Positions 28,790-40,200 of a stretch of DNA of 64,000 bases are shown here, in pieces. This DNA is from Triatoma infestans (Eukaryota > Arthropoda > Insecta > Hemiptera > Reduviidae). The notes under the pieces are model-generated. The model made no database searches and had not been told where the DNA came from. It saw only the letters and a list, made by a program, of their open reading frames with translations. Numbering within the stretch: the first letter of the stretch is position 1; each line of letters begins with the position of its first letter. The DNA lies in NCBI GenBank assembly GCA_011037195.1, contig JAAEAF010005020.1:1-64000 (forward strand), in the 5' to 3' direction. A program made the position numbers and the translations under genes.

Positions 28790-31330
28790 ACATCAAAGTG
28801 ACCACCTCTCCGCTTAATTACTTCTCTTAAAATTCTAGGCATTCATTCTCTCAATCAATTTGTTGCTTGTTTTGAATTCAATATTACTCCACACACAGTA
28901 CAGTATCTGCCACAGAGCATCTGGAGAATTAGGGCACTTGATACGAACTTTTCCCCACAAGAGTTCAACTGGGTTCAATACCGGGGATTGCGACGGAATA
29001 TTGACAGATATTTCTCATCTTCTTTTTCCTTAAGATATTGTCTACGTAATTTGGAAGTATGTTTAGGGTCACTTTCCTGTTGCATAATGATTTTTTCCCC
29101 AATCAATCGCTGACCGCAGGGTAAGACGAGATTTTCTAAAATGATTTTATAATTTTCTTTTTTCATTATACCATCAATACGGATGAGATCTCCTATTCTA
29201 TAGCCTGAAAACATCTCCAAACCATGACCGAGCCCTCTCTGTGCATAACGGAGGGTATAATGCATTGTGGATCTAGTTTTTCTGAGCTGAAAGGTTCCTC
29301 CAACTTTTCATTGTGAAGTCTTTGTATTTCAAGCCCACTCTAAACGTTCCTTTTTGTTTGCACCCTTTAATAATGGTTTCAGCGTTGCATCTATTCGTAT
29401 TAAGTTCGCTTGACGAAGTCGCCTTTGAACAGTTGAGGCAGAAATTGGCCTCGAACTTGTTTTAATAACTTCCCCACTGATTTTTTGAGCTGTGAGTCGT
29501 CTGAACAAAAATTCAAATTTTACATTTTAGTTGAAATAATGAAAAAAAGTAGTTAAAAAAACCAATAAAATTAACGTTTCTGAATTCACCGCCAGGTAAC
29601 AGCACTTACTTAATCTAGAATTTGTAGTAGTACAAAAGATTGCCGCTAGAAAGCATAAGCTTTCAGGATTGCACAATTGTACAGAATTGTAGTTCCAAAA
29701 TTTGCCACCCGATCACAGCGCCATCCTCCGATGTGACTTTTCAATAGTTTAAGGAAGTGGTTGGCGTAATGGAATTGCAAAAAAAACTTGGAAGTAGAGA
29801 CACCTAGTGGCAACCTATATAACCATAAATAAAATTGATTTCTCAGTAGGTGTTGTTATCTGGTGGCCATATTTGTAACTACAAATATACTAATTTTAAA
29901 CAGTTACTTTATTAATTAGAAAAAAAAAACACACAAGTTTCTCTTACTCTAGTTTTCAAATTTGTAAATTGACAAACTTTATAGTCAGTATACCAAATTT
30001 AATAAAATTCGTCGGTGTTTTTATGGAGAAAATCACAAAAACTGAAAAAATTACTTAGACATACATTATATTTAAAAAAAAAACACACACTTCATTTTTA
30101 CCTCCTTTCTTTTTCATGAGAGGGTTCAGATTTTTTACGTTTGCTTTACAGGGAGAAAGCGATAGAGAGCTGCGAATATCAATATTATCTTATGTAATAA
30201 CTTAGATACAATGTTAAAAAGAAAAATTTAAGACTATTGAAGGATAGATTCAAAAGATTATATAATCATCATTTTTACAAGCATTTATATGTAACTACCA
30301 ATATACAGTTCAAGATCTTTTATTTAAATCTTGTCAATAAAATTTACGGGTTAATTTCATTTGTTGGTATTTGATTGAATATTGTATTTGATAAATTTTT
30401 GAAAGCAGCTTCAAAATGTCTTGAAATGGCTGGTCCAATTGCTTGAAACATTTCTTGATAAATTTCATTCAATATTTATTTATTTATTGCCTAAAGAAAC
30501 TATACATTTCTATAGCAAGAGATTGACCTCTGCTGAAAGCTGAACAAAAAATACGAACATCACAAGAAGAAACATTATAAACATTACAGCTTAATCTTCA
30601 AAGTAATAAAATAATATTAAATACTTGATTAATAAAGTAGATAGTAACAATGATTTAAATAGACTTTATTCATTTATACAAATTATTTTAGGGAAGGAGT
30701 TTGAGGGATCTCCTCGTAGGAATTAAATAATACCTTTACAAACCTATGTATACGATTTCCTCGAAAGCCTCAGGGATAAAATAAAATAAATGCTTTAACT
30801 TTTCTTTATTTTCTATATCTAGTAAGTTAGCAAAAACATAAGAACTGTGTGAAGGTAAATATCTATTTAACAACCTCCTTCTCAAACATTTATAATAAGG
30901 GCATTCTAAAATAAAGTGCATAATATTATCATTTTTGCCCTCCACACAAGTAAAGCAACTCTTTTAGGATCAAATAAAGTGGCTATTCCATTATAAAAAA
31001 TCCTGGGGTCACTAGCTACTCTAGTTTGAGCTATCCATCTGGTTAGCTCCATAGCTCCATTTTTGGAGCTGTGAGTCGTCTGCTTCTTTTACTACGTAAA
31101 ATAATGAACTTATCCTCACCTGTGGTTGTTGATTTTGGTATCCCGGAGCGGTGTAAATCTTCATGATCACCATATTTTTTAAACCGTTTGATAGCACGGT
31201 GGACACCATTTTTTGAAATTTTAATTTCAGCCGTTATTTTTCGTTCTGTTTCTCTATTTTATGTAAAGTTCAAATTGCACTTCTGGTAGCAACACTCAGT
31301 TCTTTAACTTTGCCCATTTTGCATTCATTC
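28790..31330 (-). pseudogene. Tc1-like transposase pseudogene split by a LINE
   Basis: N-terminal part at 31330-31066: MGKVKELSVATRSAI, then ITAEIKISKNGVHRAIKRFK (helix-turn-helix), HRSGIPKSTT and SKRSRRLTA. The frame resumes at 29503 with KISGEVIKTSSRPISASTVQ and RRLRQANLIR. It continues through GYRIGDLIRIDGIMKKENY, GEKIIMQQESDPKHTSKLRR (second catalytic Asp region, ES in place of the usual DN) and LNPVELLWGKVRIKCPNSPD (the Glu of the triad is kept). Multiple frameshifts and stops mark it as dead. It belongs to a different Tc1 lineage from the 21530-23113 copy. Confidence 0.85.
29504..31065 (-). mobile_element. LINE 3' fragment inserted in the Tc1 pseudogene, 17-bp target duplication
   Basis: The insert is bounded by GAGCTGTGAGTCGTCTG at 29487-29503 and again at 31066-31082, a perfect 17-bp direct repeat that restores the transposase sequence when one copy and the insert are ignored. 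On the minus strand it begins with coding sequence (ELTRWIAQTRVASDPRIFYN, then CVEGKNDNIMHFILECPYYK and LRRRLLNRYLP), the C-terminal zinc-finger-like tail of a non-LTR retrotransposon, ending at 30736. A long AT-rich 3' region follows. The 5' truncation fits target-primed reverse transcription. A near-identical segment lies at 34487-35805. Confidence 0.85.
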
Positions 31331-31356
31331 AAAAGAGGAAAATTCCACGTTGCAAT

Positions 31357-31446
31357 AAGATATACTCGTGAACCGTGAAGATATACTCGTAACCGTGAAC
31401 ATATAATCGTAAACGCAAAAAGATATACTCGTAAACCGTGAAGCTC
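31357..31446. repeat. Four-unit minisatellite, ~21-bp unit
   Basis: Units of the form AAGATATACTCGTGAACCGTG repeat four times with small changes (one unit reads ACATATAATCGTAAACGC). Confidence 0.85.
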
Positions 31447-31624
31447 AAGGAGCGAACTAATCCCAATTAAATAAAATAGAATAAAAAGTAAGAAAATAAT
31501 GATTTATTGACAAACAATACAAAGTCCTAATCTATAAACAGAATCAATAATTCGAAAGAAATTATTCTCTGTGAATTACTAACAGATCCAAGAGGTAAAT
31601 TGTTTCTCAAAGGCAAAGTGTATA

Positions 31625-31965
31625 TTATATTAGATTGAATGGGGAGGGCTATATCATTCCACTGCGACCTTCATTGAGAGGTCTATTGTGGATCCCCTGG
31701 GTATGACATCCCTCAGTTTCGCCCTCTTAATCAGACCTAACAAAGCTGAAAGTGGCTCCGTCATCAAGCTCGTGGCTTCGGGATTGCTAGTCTCCAGTTG
31801 ATGAAACCTTGTCCTCGCCAGGCCGACACGCACACAAAGGACGTGTGTCGGGGTTTCCTCCTCGGCCCTGCAGAAACGGCATAACGCGTTGTCTTTAGTA
31901 GTAAATGGTGATGTGCCTATTCAGCCGCCTGTAATGCCCTGTTAGTAGACCTATTATCCTTATAA
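31625..31965 (-). pseudogene. LINE C-terminal domain fragment
   Basis: The minus strand encodes LLTGHYRRLNRHITIYY, then after a one-base shift DNALCRFCRAEEETPTHVLC, a CysCys..HisCys tail typical of RNase H-bearing LINEs, then VGLARTRFHQLETS and LSALLGLIKRAKLRDVIPRG. The C terminus ends at a TGA just after MKVAVE. No RT part is present. It is GC-richer than its surroundings. Confidence 0.7.
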
Positions 31966-32349
31966 TTCGTTAGCAATTGTTTTTAGTGAAGGGACTAAGA
32001 AGCACGACAAATATAAGAAATATGTATATTTATGTAAATGTAATTTTTAATAAAAATTTTTTAATAAATTAAAATTTAAAGCTTGTTGGAATATGCATCG
32101 GATTATTGGAACAATAGATAGATAGGAGGAAAGGGGGAATAGCAGGGGTTGATGACGCTAAGGACTGTGTTTCTAAGGAAGTGTGAATAAGACTCCTGGG
32201 CAATCACAGAAGGGCTCCGGGCGAATAAAGGTATCCTTCGAGGTATATTAAATAAATAAAATATTTATTTTAAAAGGTGCCATTTAAATAGGACAGGTAT
32301 AATGCATAAATCACGTTACTGGAAAATTCTTTTTACAATGTAACTTTTC

Positions 32350-32462
32350 TTTAAAGAATTTTAGTAAATTTTTTACTAAACCCAAACTTCTGATCGGTAG
32401 TGTATATATACGAAGGGGCGCAATTTGTCTTTTTGTCCGAGGCGACGTAATCGCTACAGCGG
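32350..32462. repeat. Family Z repeat, copy 1
   Basis: AAACTTCTGATCGGTA, then GGGGCG.CAATTTGTCTTTTT, TCCG and GGCGACGTAA.CGCT. The same order appears at 36225-36332. The AACTTCTGATCGG part resembles a Tc1-like terminal repeat read backwards. Confidence 0.65.
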
Positions 32463-33252
32463 GCCCTGCAACTAGCCATAGAAGTGCAAAGGCTTAATTT
32501 GCAAACAAAACCAGTTAATTAATTCAATTTGCCAGAATTTACTTATTGGATTGCATAGACGCAAAATCCATTTGACAGTGCGAATTTACTGAATGTATTT
32601 TTTTTTTCATTTTTTCGAGATTTTCTCGAAATTGGCTGCAACGATTTTCTTTAAGCGTTGCATACTATCTACACATAAATTCTTAACACTTTTATTTGCC
32701 ACATTTTTCTGGGGGAACAATAGTATCAATATGCTTTTCTCTAAAGCATCACTAAACTAACTGATTAGCTTTTCATTAAAGTACCATTAAAATAACTGGT
32801 GACTGATGAAGTCCCGAAAATCAATCTTTTGAGACAAACAAATATTGCGAAAATAAGATTCAAATAAAGGTTGTACAAGAAAAAAATTATGCTCCTAATC
32901 AAAATGTTGCTCTGTTGACTGTCTGCAGTTTCCCTCATATTCTAGATTTGACATCCCTAAATTTATTTAGTCTACTGTCGTGATTTAGGAAAAAGAAATC
33001 TGGTATAAAACAATCACCCTTCATTCCTTTATTGTATAATTCATTTGCAAATAAACGGTTAGTGGACATGTATTACAGATAAATAAAGGAGGTGAGGATT
33101 ATACTATTTACCTAAATAAGATTGCATTGTATGATAGCAAGCTTTCTATCAATCCAGTAACAATGCTTGTGACGGCAATTTGCAGGAAAATTTAAGTCTC
33201 GATATAGAACACCCTTCACAATTATTTGGAAGAATATTTTAAATCGGTATTT
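32463..33252. other. Repeat debris, no gene
   Basis: It contains a family X-like subrepeat at about 32570-32710 (TTCTCGAAATTGGCTGCAAC, GATTTTCTTTAAGC) and a diverged X end at 32990-33030 (AAATCTGGTATAAAACAATC). No exon is seen. Confidence 0.5.
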
Positions 33253-33505
33253 ATAATAAATACATGTAACTTAATAAGAGAGAAAAACAATTAATTCTAG
33301 AATCATAATTAGCTCCCTTTAACAAATAATTGAATTATTAATAAAAGACATAAAAAAAGATAGAGCTAAGGAACAAATATAAATTTTTTCTTTTTTTTAA
33401 CTGCTTTAAGAATGTAATTGTTCTAGATGAATTGTTCTAAAAAAATAGGACTGTTCTTATAAAACAAACAAAAAAAATTCAAATTTTACATTTTAATGTA
33501 AAAAG
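33253..33505 (-). repeat. 245-bp unit, copy 1, flanking a solo LTR
   Basis: From ATAATAAATACATGTAACTT to TTCAAATTTTACATTTTA. The same unit is at 34264-34508. The copies differ by a few substitutions and one short insertion. With the intervening solo LTR ignored, the two units would lie in tandem. Confidence 0.85.
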
Positions 33506-33518
33506 TATTCAATATAAT

Positions 33519-34263
33519 TGTTGGGTCTTGTGAGGGTGTCAGCCCACGTAGTATCTCTCCCATGCGCACCTGCATCCACCCGAGCAACGCGCGCGCTTTC
33601 TTCTTGCACTTAGCCATTTCGGGCTTGTTGTCCCCTGTTTCAGTCTATTTTTTATTAGCTTCCACCCACGTATTTCATCACTTTGCCTCCTACTTCTTTC
33701 CCCACTATTTCCGCTGGCACATCCGCTAACGCTGGAGTCCCCACCTCACATCTCCCGATATATCTCGCCTGTGTAGTGTGTTTGCCGCTTCTCTCTAGTG
33801 CTTTTTTATTTCGCCTTAATAGTGAATAGTTACACGCGCCTATTCGCTTGCCCAGCGGTATTCATTTATTCATCGCATCCGCACCATCGCCTTCAGGTGA
33901 ATTTACCTTCCGCACCAGAGTTGCATCACCACCGTCAGCGACGTCAACCTCAGCGTCACTTGCTCGACTGAACCCTCTACTTCTTGTACCCGCGCCTGAG
34001 TTCCCTTCTTCACTAAACACACACACACACACACAGCACATTTACATACCGCAAACGTCACCGCTTCCTATCACCCCTTCCGCCTATCACTTCATAGCCT
34101 AGACTTCAGCGTTCACCATCATCAAGAGGGTAAGTCTCGCCTTTTGCTAGTTATTTCTTTCTAGCTAAAATTCTTCACTTTCGCCGTTCGCTGCGTTTAT
34201 TTTTCGCATCTGACTTTCGCCTTAATCTTCGCCAGCTCGCCTAGTGTGTCTGCCGCGCAGACA
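33519..34263. mobile_element. Solo LTR, 745 bp, TSD ATAAT
   Basis: It starts TGTTGGGTCTTGTGAGG and ends TCTGCCGCGCAGACA, giving TG..CA ends. It is flanked by ATAAT at 33514-33518 and again at 34264-34268, a 5-bp target duplication. Composition is C/T-rich and clearly GC-richer than the surroundings, with CG-containing stretches and a short (CA)n at about 34020. No internal coding region is present, so it is a recombination product of a longer LTR element. The superfamily cannot be told from the ends alone. Confidence 0.85.
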
Positions 34264-34508
34264 ATAATAAATACATGTAACTTAATAAGAGAGAAAAACA
34301 ATTATTTTAGAGTCACAATTAACTCCCTTTAACAAATAATTGAATAATTAATAAAAGACATAAAAAAAGATAGAGCTAAGGAACAAATATAAATTTTTTC
34401 TGTTTTTTAACTGCTTTAAGAATGTAATTGTTCTAGATGAAGTTTATACTAAAAAAATAGGACTGTTCTTATAAAACAAAGAAAAAAAATTCAAATTTTA
34501 CATTTTAG
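34264..34508 (-). repeat. 245-bp unit, copy 2
   Basis: Partner of 33253-33505. Its right end runs straight into the second LINE 3' copy (34487-35805), so the unit may be part of that LINE's 3' UTR, reiterated. Confidence 0.82.
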
Positions 34509-35805
34509 TTGAAATAAAGAAAAAAAGTAGTTAAAAACCAATAAAATTAACGTTTCTGAATTCACCGCCAGGTAACAGCACTTACTTAATCTAGAATTTG
34601 TAGTAGTACAAAAGATTGCCGCTAGAAAGCATAAGCTTTCAGGATTGCACAATTGTACAGAATTGTAGTTCCAAAATTTGCCACCCGATCACAGCGCCAT
34701 CCTCCGATGTGACTTTTCAATAGTTTAAGGAAGTGGTTGGCGTAATGGAATTGCAAAAAAAACTTGGAAGTAGAGACACCTAGTGGCAACCTATATAACC
34801 ATAAATAAAATTGATTTCTCAGTAGGTGTTGTTATCTGGTGGCCATATTTGTAACTACAAATATACTAATTTTAAACAGTTACTTTATTAATTAGAAAAA
34901 AAAAACACACAAGTTTCTCTTACTCTAGTTTTCAAATTTGTAAATTGACAAACTTTATAGTCAGTATACCAAATTTAATAAAATTCGTCGGTGTTTTTAT
35001 GGAGAAAATCACAAAAACTGAAAAAATTACTTAGACATACATTATATTTAAAAAAAAAACACACACTTCATTTTTACCTCCTTTCTTTTTCATGAGAGGG
35101 TTCAGATTTTTTACGTTTGCTTTACAGGGAGAAAGCGATAGAGAGCTGCGAATATCAATATTATCTTATGTAATAACTTAGATACAATGTTAAAATGAAA
35201 AATTTAAGACTATTGAAGGATGATAGATTCAAATGATTATATAATCATTATTTTTACAAGCATTTATATGTAACTACCAATATACAGTTCAAGATCTTTT
35301 ATTTAAATCTTGTCAATAAAATTTACGGGTTAATTTCATTTGTTGGTATTTGATTGAATATTGTATTTGATAAATTTTTGAAAGCAGCTTCAAAATGTCT
35401 TGAAATGGCTGGTCCAATTGCTTGAAACATTTCTTGATAAATTTCATTCAATATTTATTTATTTATTGCCTAAAGAAACTATACATTTCTATAGCAAGAG
35501 ATTGACCTCTGCTGAAAGCTGAACAAAAAATACGAACATCACAAGAAGAAACATTATAAACATTACAGCTTAATCTTCAAAGTAATAAAATAATATTAAA
35601 TATTTGATTAATAAAGTAGATAGTAACAATGATTTAAATATACTATTCATTTATACAAATTATTTTATGGAAGGAGTTTGAGGGATCTCCTCGTAGGTAT
35701 TAAATAATACCTTTACAAACCTATGTATACGATTTCCTCGAAAGCCTCAGGGATAAAATAAAATAAATGCTTTAACTTTTCTTTATTTTCTATATCTAGT
35801 AAGTT
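34487..35805 (-). mobile_element. Second copy of the LINE 3' region
   Basis: Nearly identical to 29510-30829, from TTCAAATTTTACATTTTAG to CTATATCTAGTAAGTT. Differences are few, for example a small GAT insertion near 35222. It is cut before most of the coding tail. Beyond 35805 the sequence switches to a family X-like end (TTTCTCTTGCTCAAGTTTTC). Confidence 0.85.
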
Positions 35806-36224
35806 TCTCTTGCTCAAGTTTTCAAATTTGTGGGTGCATCAATCTATAGTGGATGTTATATGAAGAGTTGAGTACTTCATTGGCGTCAGTTTAGAGAACG
35901 ATTTTTTAAGTTATTAGAGACCACGTCCGCAAGCTGCGCCTCCCAGATGTCCTGCGCTCCTATAGAATTAAGCATTTTTCTCACAAGAGCCACCCAGTTA
36001 AAAGGAATGTCAGAACCATTAAAAGCTTCACAAGTCTTCTATAGCACATCTTCAGAGGTGAGCTGCTTTACATCGATAAAATCTTCAGCCAGAATCTTAT
36101 AGATTTATTAAAAATATTGGTTTTCATTTGCCATCATTCAACTTCCAGCAAACGAAACTACTGGGGACTTGACGTGGCAGATTTAAGAATATCAATTGGA
36201 CACGATCGACTATAAGTGAAGTAG
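35806..36224. other. No recognisable gene
   Basis: AT-rich with a diverged X-like end at its start. Short open stretches (around 35920-36120) show no motif I can name. Confidence 0.4.
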
Positions 36225-36332
36225 TTCAAGGCCAATTTTTTAACTGATCCCAAACTTCTGATCGGTAAGGGGCGGCAATTTGTCTTTTTATCCGGGGCGA
36301 CGTAACCGCTAGAATGGGCGCTGCGCACAACT
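36225..36332. repeat. Family Z repeat, copy 2
   Basis: ACTGATCCCAAACTTCTGAT, CGGTAAGGGGCGGCAATTTG, TCTTTTTATCCGGGGCGACG and TAACCGCT parallel 32386-32455. Confidence 0.65.
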
Positions 36333-36699
36333 ATGTAAAACTTTTCTTTTTTTTTAATGTTTCAATTAATAGAAATAGATTTATATCTATGCAGTTAGCA
36401 TTCCAAGTTTAAAGGAAATCGTAATAATCGTGAGGGAAAAAGATTCATGCGGTGTGATGATACCATTTCTTCACCGTACATGATGAGCAAGATATAACAA
36501 GATTAAACGTGTTCACTCTTGAGACACTTTTTCTGGAAAATCTAAAAGATTGAAAAACGTGTTCTGTAAAGATCCACTTTCAATTAACAGATTTTCTTCA
36601 AATTTAAAATTCTAGCAATGCTTATAATGTATATAAATATTATACCAGACGTGTATTGAAGTGGGAAGCTTAAAGTTATTGTTTCCGCAAAACTCCCCC

Positions 36700-36985
36700 A
36701 AAGAAAATTATTGGAGCCATTTTCGAGAACCATTCAGTAAAGTCACACTTCCGGCTGATTGACTTTGTCCGAAATTTAGTTTGGAGCTAAACGTCCAATC
36801 GTACCTCGTTGGAGTCTTCCTCCGATATTTCGTTTTTGAGTTACTTTGCTCTCATAGTAATCGTCGAAACATTTTTTTTTTACTCAGGAAACCTCAAAAC
36901 ATTATTTCCGGTAAAAACTTATTCAAAAAATTTGATACGATCGCAATACTTCCTTTTACTAGGAACAGAGAAAGTAAACAAAAAT
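36700..36985. repeat. Family X fragment
   Basis: AAATTATTGGAGCCATTTTC, ACACTTCCGGCTGA, ATATTTCGTTTTTGAGTTA, CAGGAAACCTCAAAAC, ATTTCCGGT and AGGAACAGAGAAAGT match the order seen at 2997-3245 and 51100-51400. The dinucleotide tract is missing in this copy. Confidence 0.6.
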
Positions 36986-37217
36986 ATATAAATATATATA
37001 ATCATATAGAACTAGACTTACAAATGGTTTTCTGCTGAAAGCATGTCTTGTTGATATGTGTTCTTGATTTTGAGAATTTTATCTTTGAAGGCAGGGAAAG
37101 TGAAGAGAAAAAAATATACATATGCATATACAATTTATTTTGAACAATGCCACAGTAAATATTTATTGTAAGACATTATTTCAAGTTCTAAACAAAGAGT
37201 AGTTACTACAAGATTAA

Positions 37218-40200
37218 TCATTTATTTAGTTTCATCTTCAAAAAAACAAAAGTTAGCCTAAGATATTCACTTACATTTGTAGAAGAATTTACCAATTTTT
37301 CAACTAATTTAAATAATTCATTTAAATACAAATTCTCATCACAGTATCCAAGGGCATTATCATTATTGTTACTAATGCAGGTAATATTTTTCTGATTTAA
37401 AAATTTATTTTTGAAATGATAAATTTTAAAATATGAAACTAATAAATGATGAAATAATATTATTTCATGTTTTGTCATGTTTAAATATTTGTATGAAGTC
37501 ATACATGTATTCCAAGATGTTAATAGTAAATTTTTTATAACGTTATTATTTTCTGCCATATTCAAAGCACTCAATCCAGAATCGGATTTATTATAAATTG
37601 ATACTCCAGCTGAAAATTGGAAAACAAATTATTACACATACCAGGGGTTAATTATCTGCTTTATTTACTTTTACCTGCTTCAATTTCATTTGTATGAGAA
37701 AAGAAATATTTATAAAATTAGGGGGGTTATATAAAAACGTTATTTTGGTGAAGATATTTATAAATATAAATACATATATAACATTTATAACTTGCAAACG
37801 TATTTCAAGGTGAATAAGCTAAATCACAACAGGTGTTCGAGTTGACACCGCCTCAGTGGCTGTCGTTTCGCCCACATTACAATAGGCTTCTTCAACACCC
37901 TGGGTTGTTTCAGCTTTAGATGCGTCACTATCCCAAAGAAGCCTATTGTAATATGAGCGAAATGTTGGTTTATAACAAACCACTGACGCGGTCTCAAAGT
38001 GTTTCACATGGCAATGGCCGCAGAAACCTGAAAGATTATATGCAAGTAGCCTGAATCTTGTTGAATATATAGCTGGGCCCACAATTCTGGTTAACATCGA
38101 GATTTTATATTTTACGGTATTAGACAAAGGTGGATACAGGACCAAGTTTAGATAAGTTAGAGGCTAAGAGATTAGGTTATATGGGCTAATTTAAAAAACT
38201 TAAAATTATTTTTTTACAAATACGGTAAGCTAAATTCTTAAAGGATAAGGACTTCCTAAAAGCTTGTGAAGGCTTAAAGGACTTTTTTTTATAAAAACGT
38301 TTACGTGCTTTTATTTCGATTGCATAAACTATATATATTATTCTATTGGTTTACAGTTATATTATTCTATGTAGTAAAGTATCTTCTCCTCATTTTGAAA
38401 ACTGATCAAGTAGATCTCTCCAATGAAATTTGACTCATATTTAAGGGAAAATACATCCTAAGATGATTTATTTTTAATATAATGACCCAAATTTAGTTAT
38501 GAAAAAAAAAATTGCTTTCTGAGTTAAAGTTGGTCAAAAATATTTTTGAAAAAGGGAAGAAGAATTGCGAATTAAAAAGATATGCTCTCAGTTATCACAG
38601 TTAACTGATCACACTTCTACAAGCTATTGTCAGGTCAAATTTTTCAAATATTCAGGGCTTAATGATTTCTTCTTAACAAAATAATTAAATCACACTAATC
38701 TTATAAAATTAGACATTAGTAAAAGGCATTAAAAAGAAAGAAGTCCTGTGGACATATCAACGAATCTCAACCAATAACAATGTTGGAAGTAGAACTGTTG
38801 GATATGTGGATGGGTCCGCAATGCAAAGTTGATTATGTTGAATTAAATCTCTACAGGAACTTGATGAATTTACTCTGGCGATGGATGAAAATCCGAAACT
38901 GGTCAGGAAAAAGAAAAGTATGCATGCTATGACGGATAAAATATTAGATCTTATATTTAAATAATTCAAATTAAACAAACATTATAGTATTTTGTAAATT
39001 ACCTCCATGCCTAAGAAGTTCCTCAATTATTACAATATTTTCAGCAGAAATTGCATCCATTAATGGGGTAATTCCATTATTTGAAGAAACATTAATTTTT
39101 AATTCATCCCCATCTGAAATTTAAGAATTTTTATGTAAAGGAAACTATTACAGTTACTAATGGTATAATCAATATCAATAAATGTAATAATATACCTCTA
39201 AGTGGGGACAATCTGTATTTTATTAATAATTTCAGGCATTCAATTGCATTATACTTCGCAGATTCATGTAAAGGTGTCCAACCAAAATTATCTTGAATAT
39301 TAACATTTGTACTAGGAGATTTAATTAATTCCTCAAGTTTCTCAAATTGATTGTTTCTGCACAATTTATGTAATATAGATTCACCTTGAAAGTCATACAA
39401 ATCTATTACATATGTAACATATTCATTTGAAATTATTTTGATGTTTAACAAACAAATTGAATGTTAAAAAAAATGTTTTTTTTTAAATAATTATGCTGCA
39501 ATTTAAATAATAAAATGAAAATTCGGAATATTCAAAATGGATGCACATATAATATGAAATTATTCTTACCGGAATGATTTCTCACATTAGCTTTATTTTT
39601 TTTACTACGTTTCTTCCCTTTTGTTTTAGGGCTCTGCAATTTTAAATATTGCAAATCAAAATAAAACAAGAAAAAAATTTAATAAATTTCAAAAAATTCC
39701 ACACTTACAGAAGTAAATGTATCACTACGATCGCTATTCATTAAGTTCCTTTGTAGAATTCGAAGCTGAAAGTTAAGTCAGATGACCAATCAAGTAAAAT
39801 TAAAGGAAATTTTCAAAAGTACAATAACCTTCATTTATTTGTGAGAATACAAAGTTTCGAACAAACCATCTTTAATTAAATAGCAGTTCAAAAAATTTCT
39901 TGCACGTTACAACTAAATAATTTAAAGTACTGCTATGCTACCAAATTTGGTAACAAAAATGTTAAAATTAATCAGAATTTTCTTATAAAAGAAATCAAAT
40001 AAGCAATTATTTTAAGTCCGGAACGATCTCAGAGGACTTTCTTCGGCCTCTGAACACAGTGTTCTCTGCTAGGAAATTCTGCCCAATAGCGAGCAGAGAA
40101 AATGTAGTTTGAAATATAATTTTTTTTACGTTATACCACTGGTATTATTACAAACCATTGGCACAACAACTAAGGCTTACTTGATCCGGGATTTATTAAA

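Noticed and set aside
33253..34508. 245-bp units as LTRs of a 1.25-kb retroelement
   Set aside because: The units do not start TG or end CA and have no target duplication, whereas the interior 745-bp block has both.
37819..38145. Minus frame of 108 codons in the ankyrin intron
   Set aside because: It spans the inverted repeat and contains no recognisable domain or splice support.
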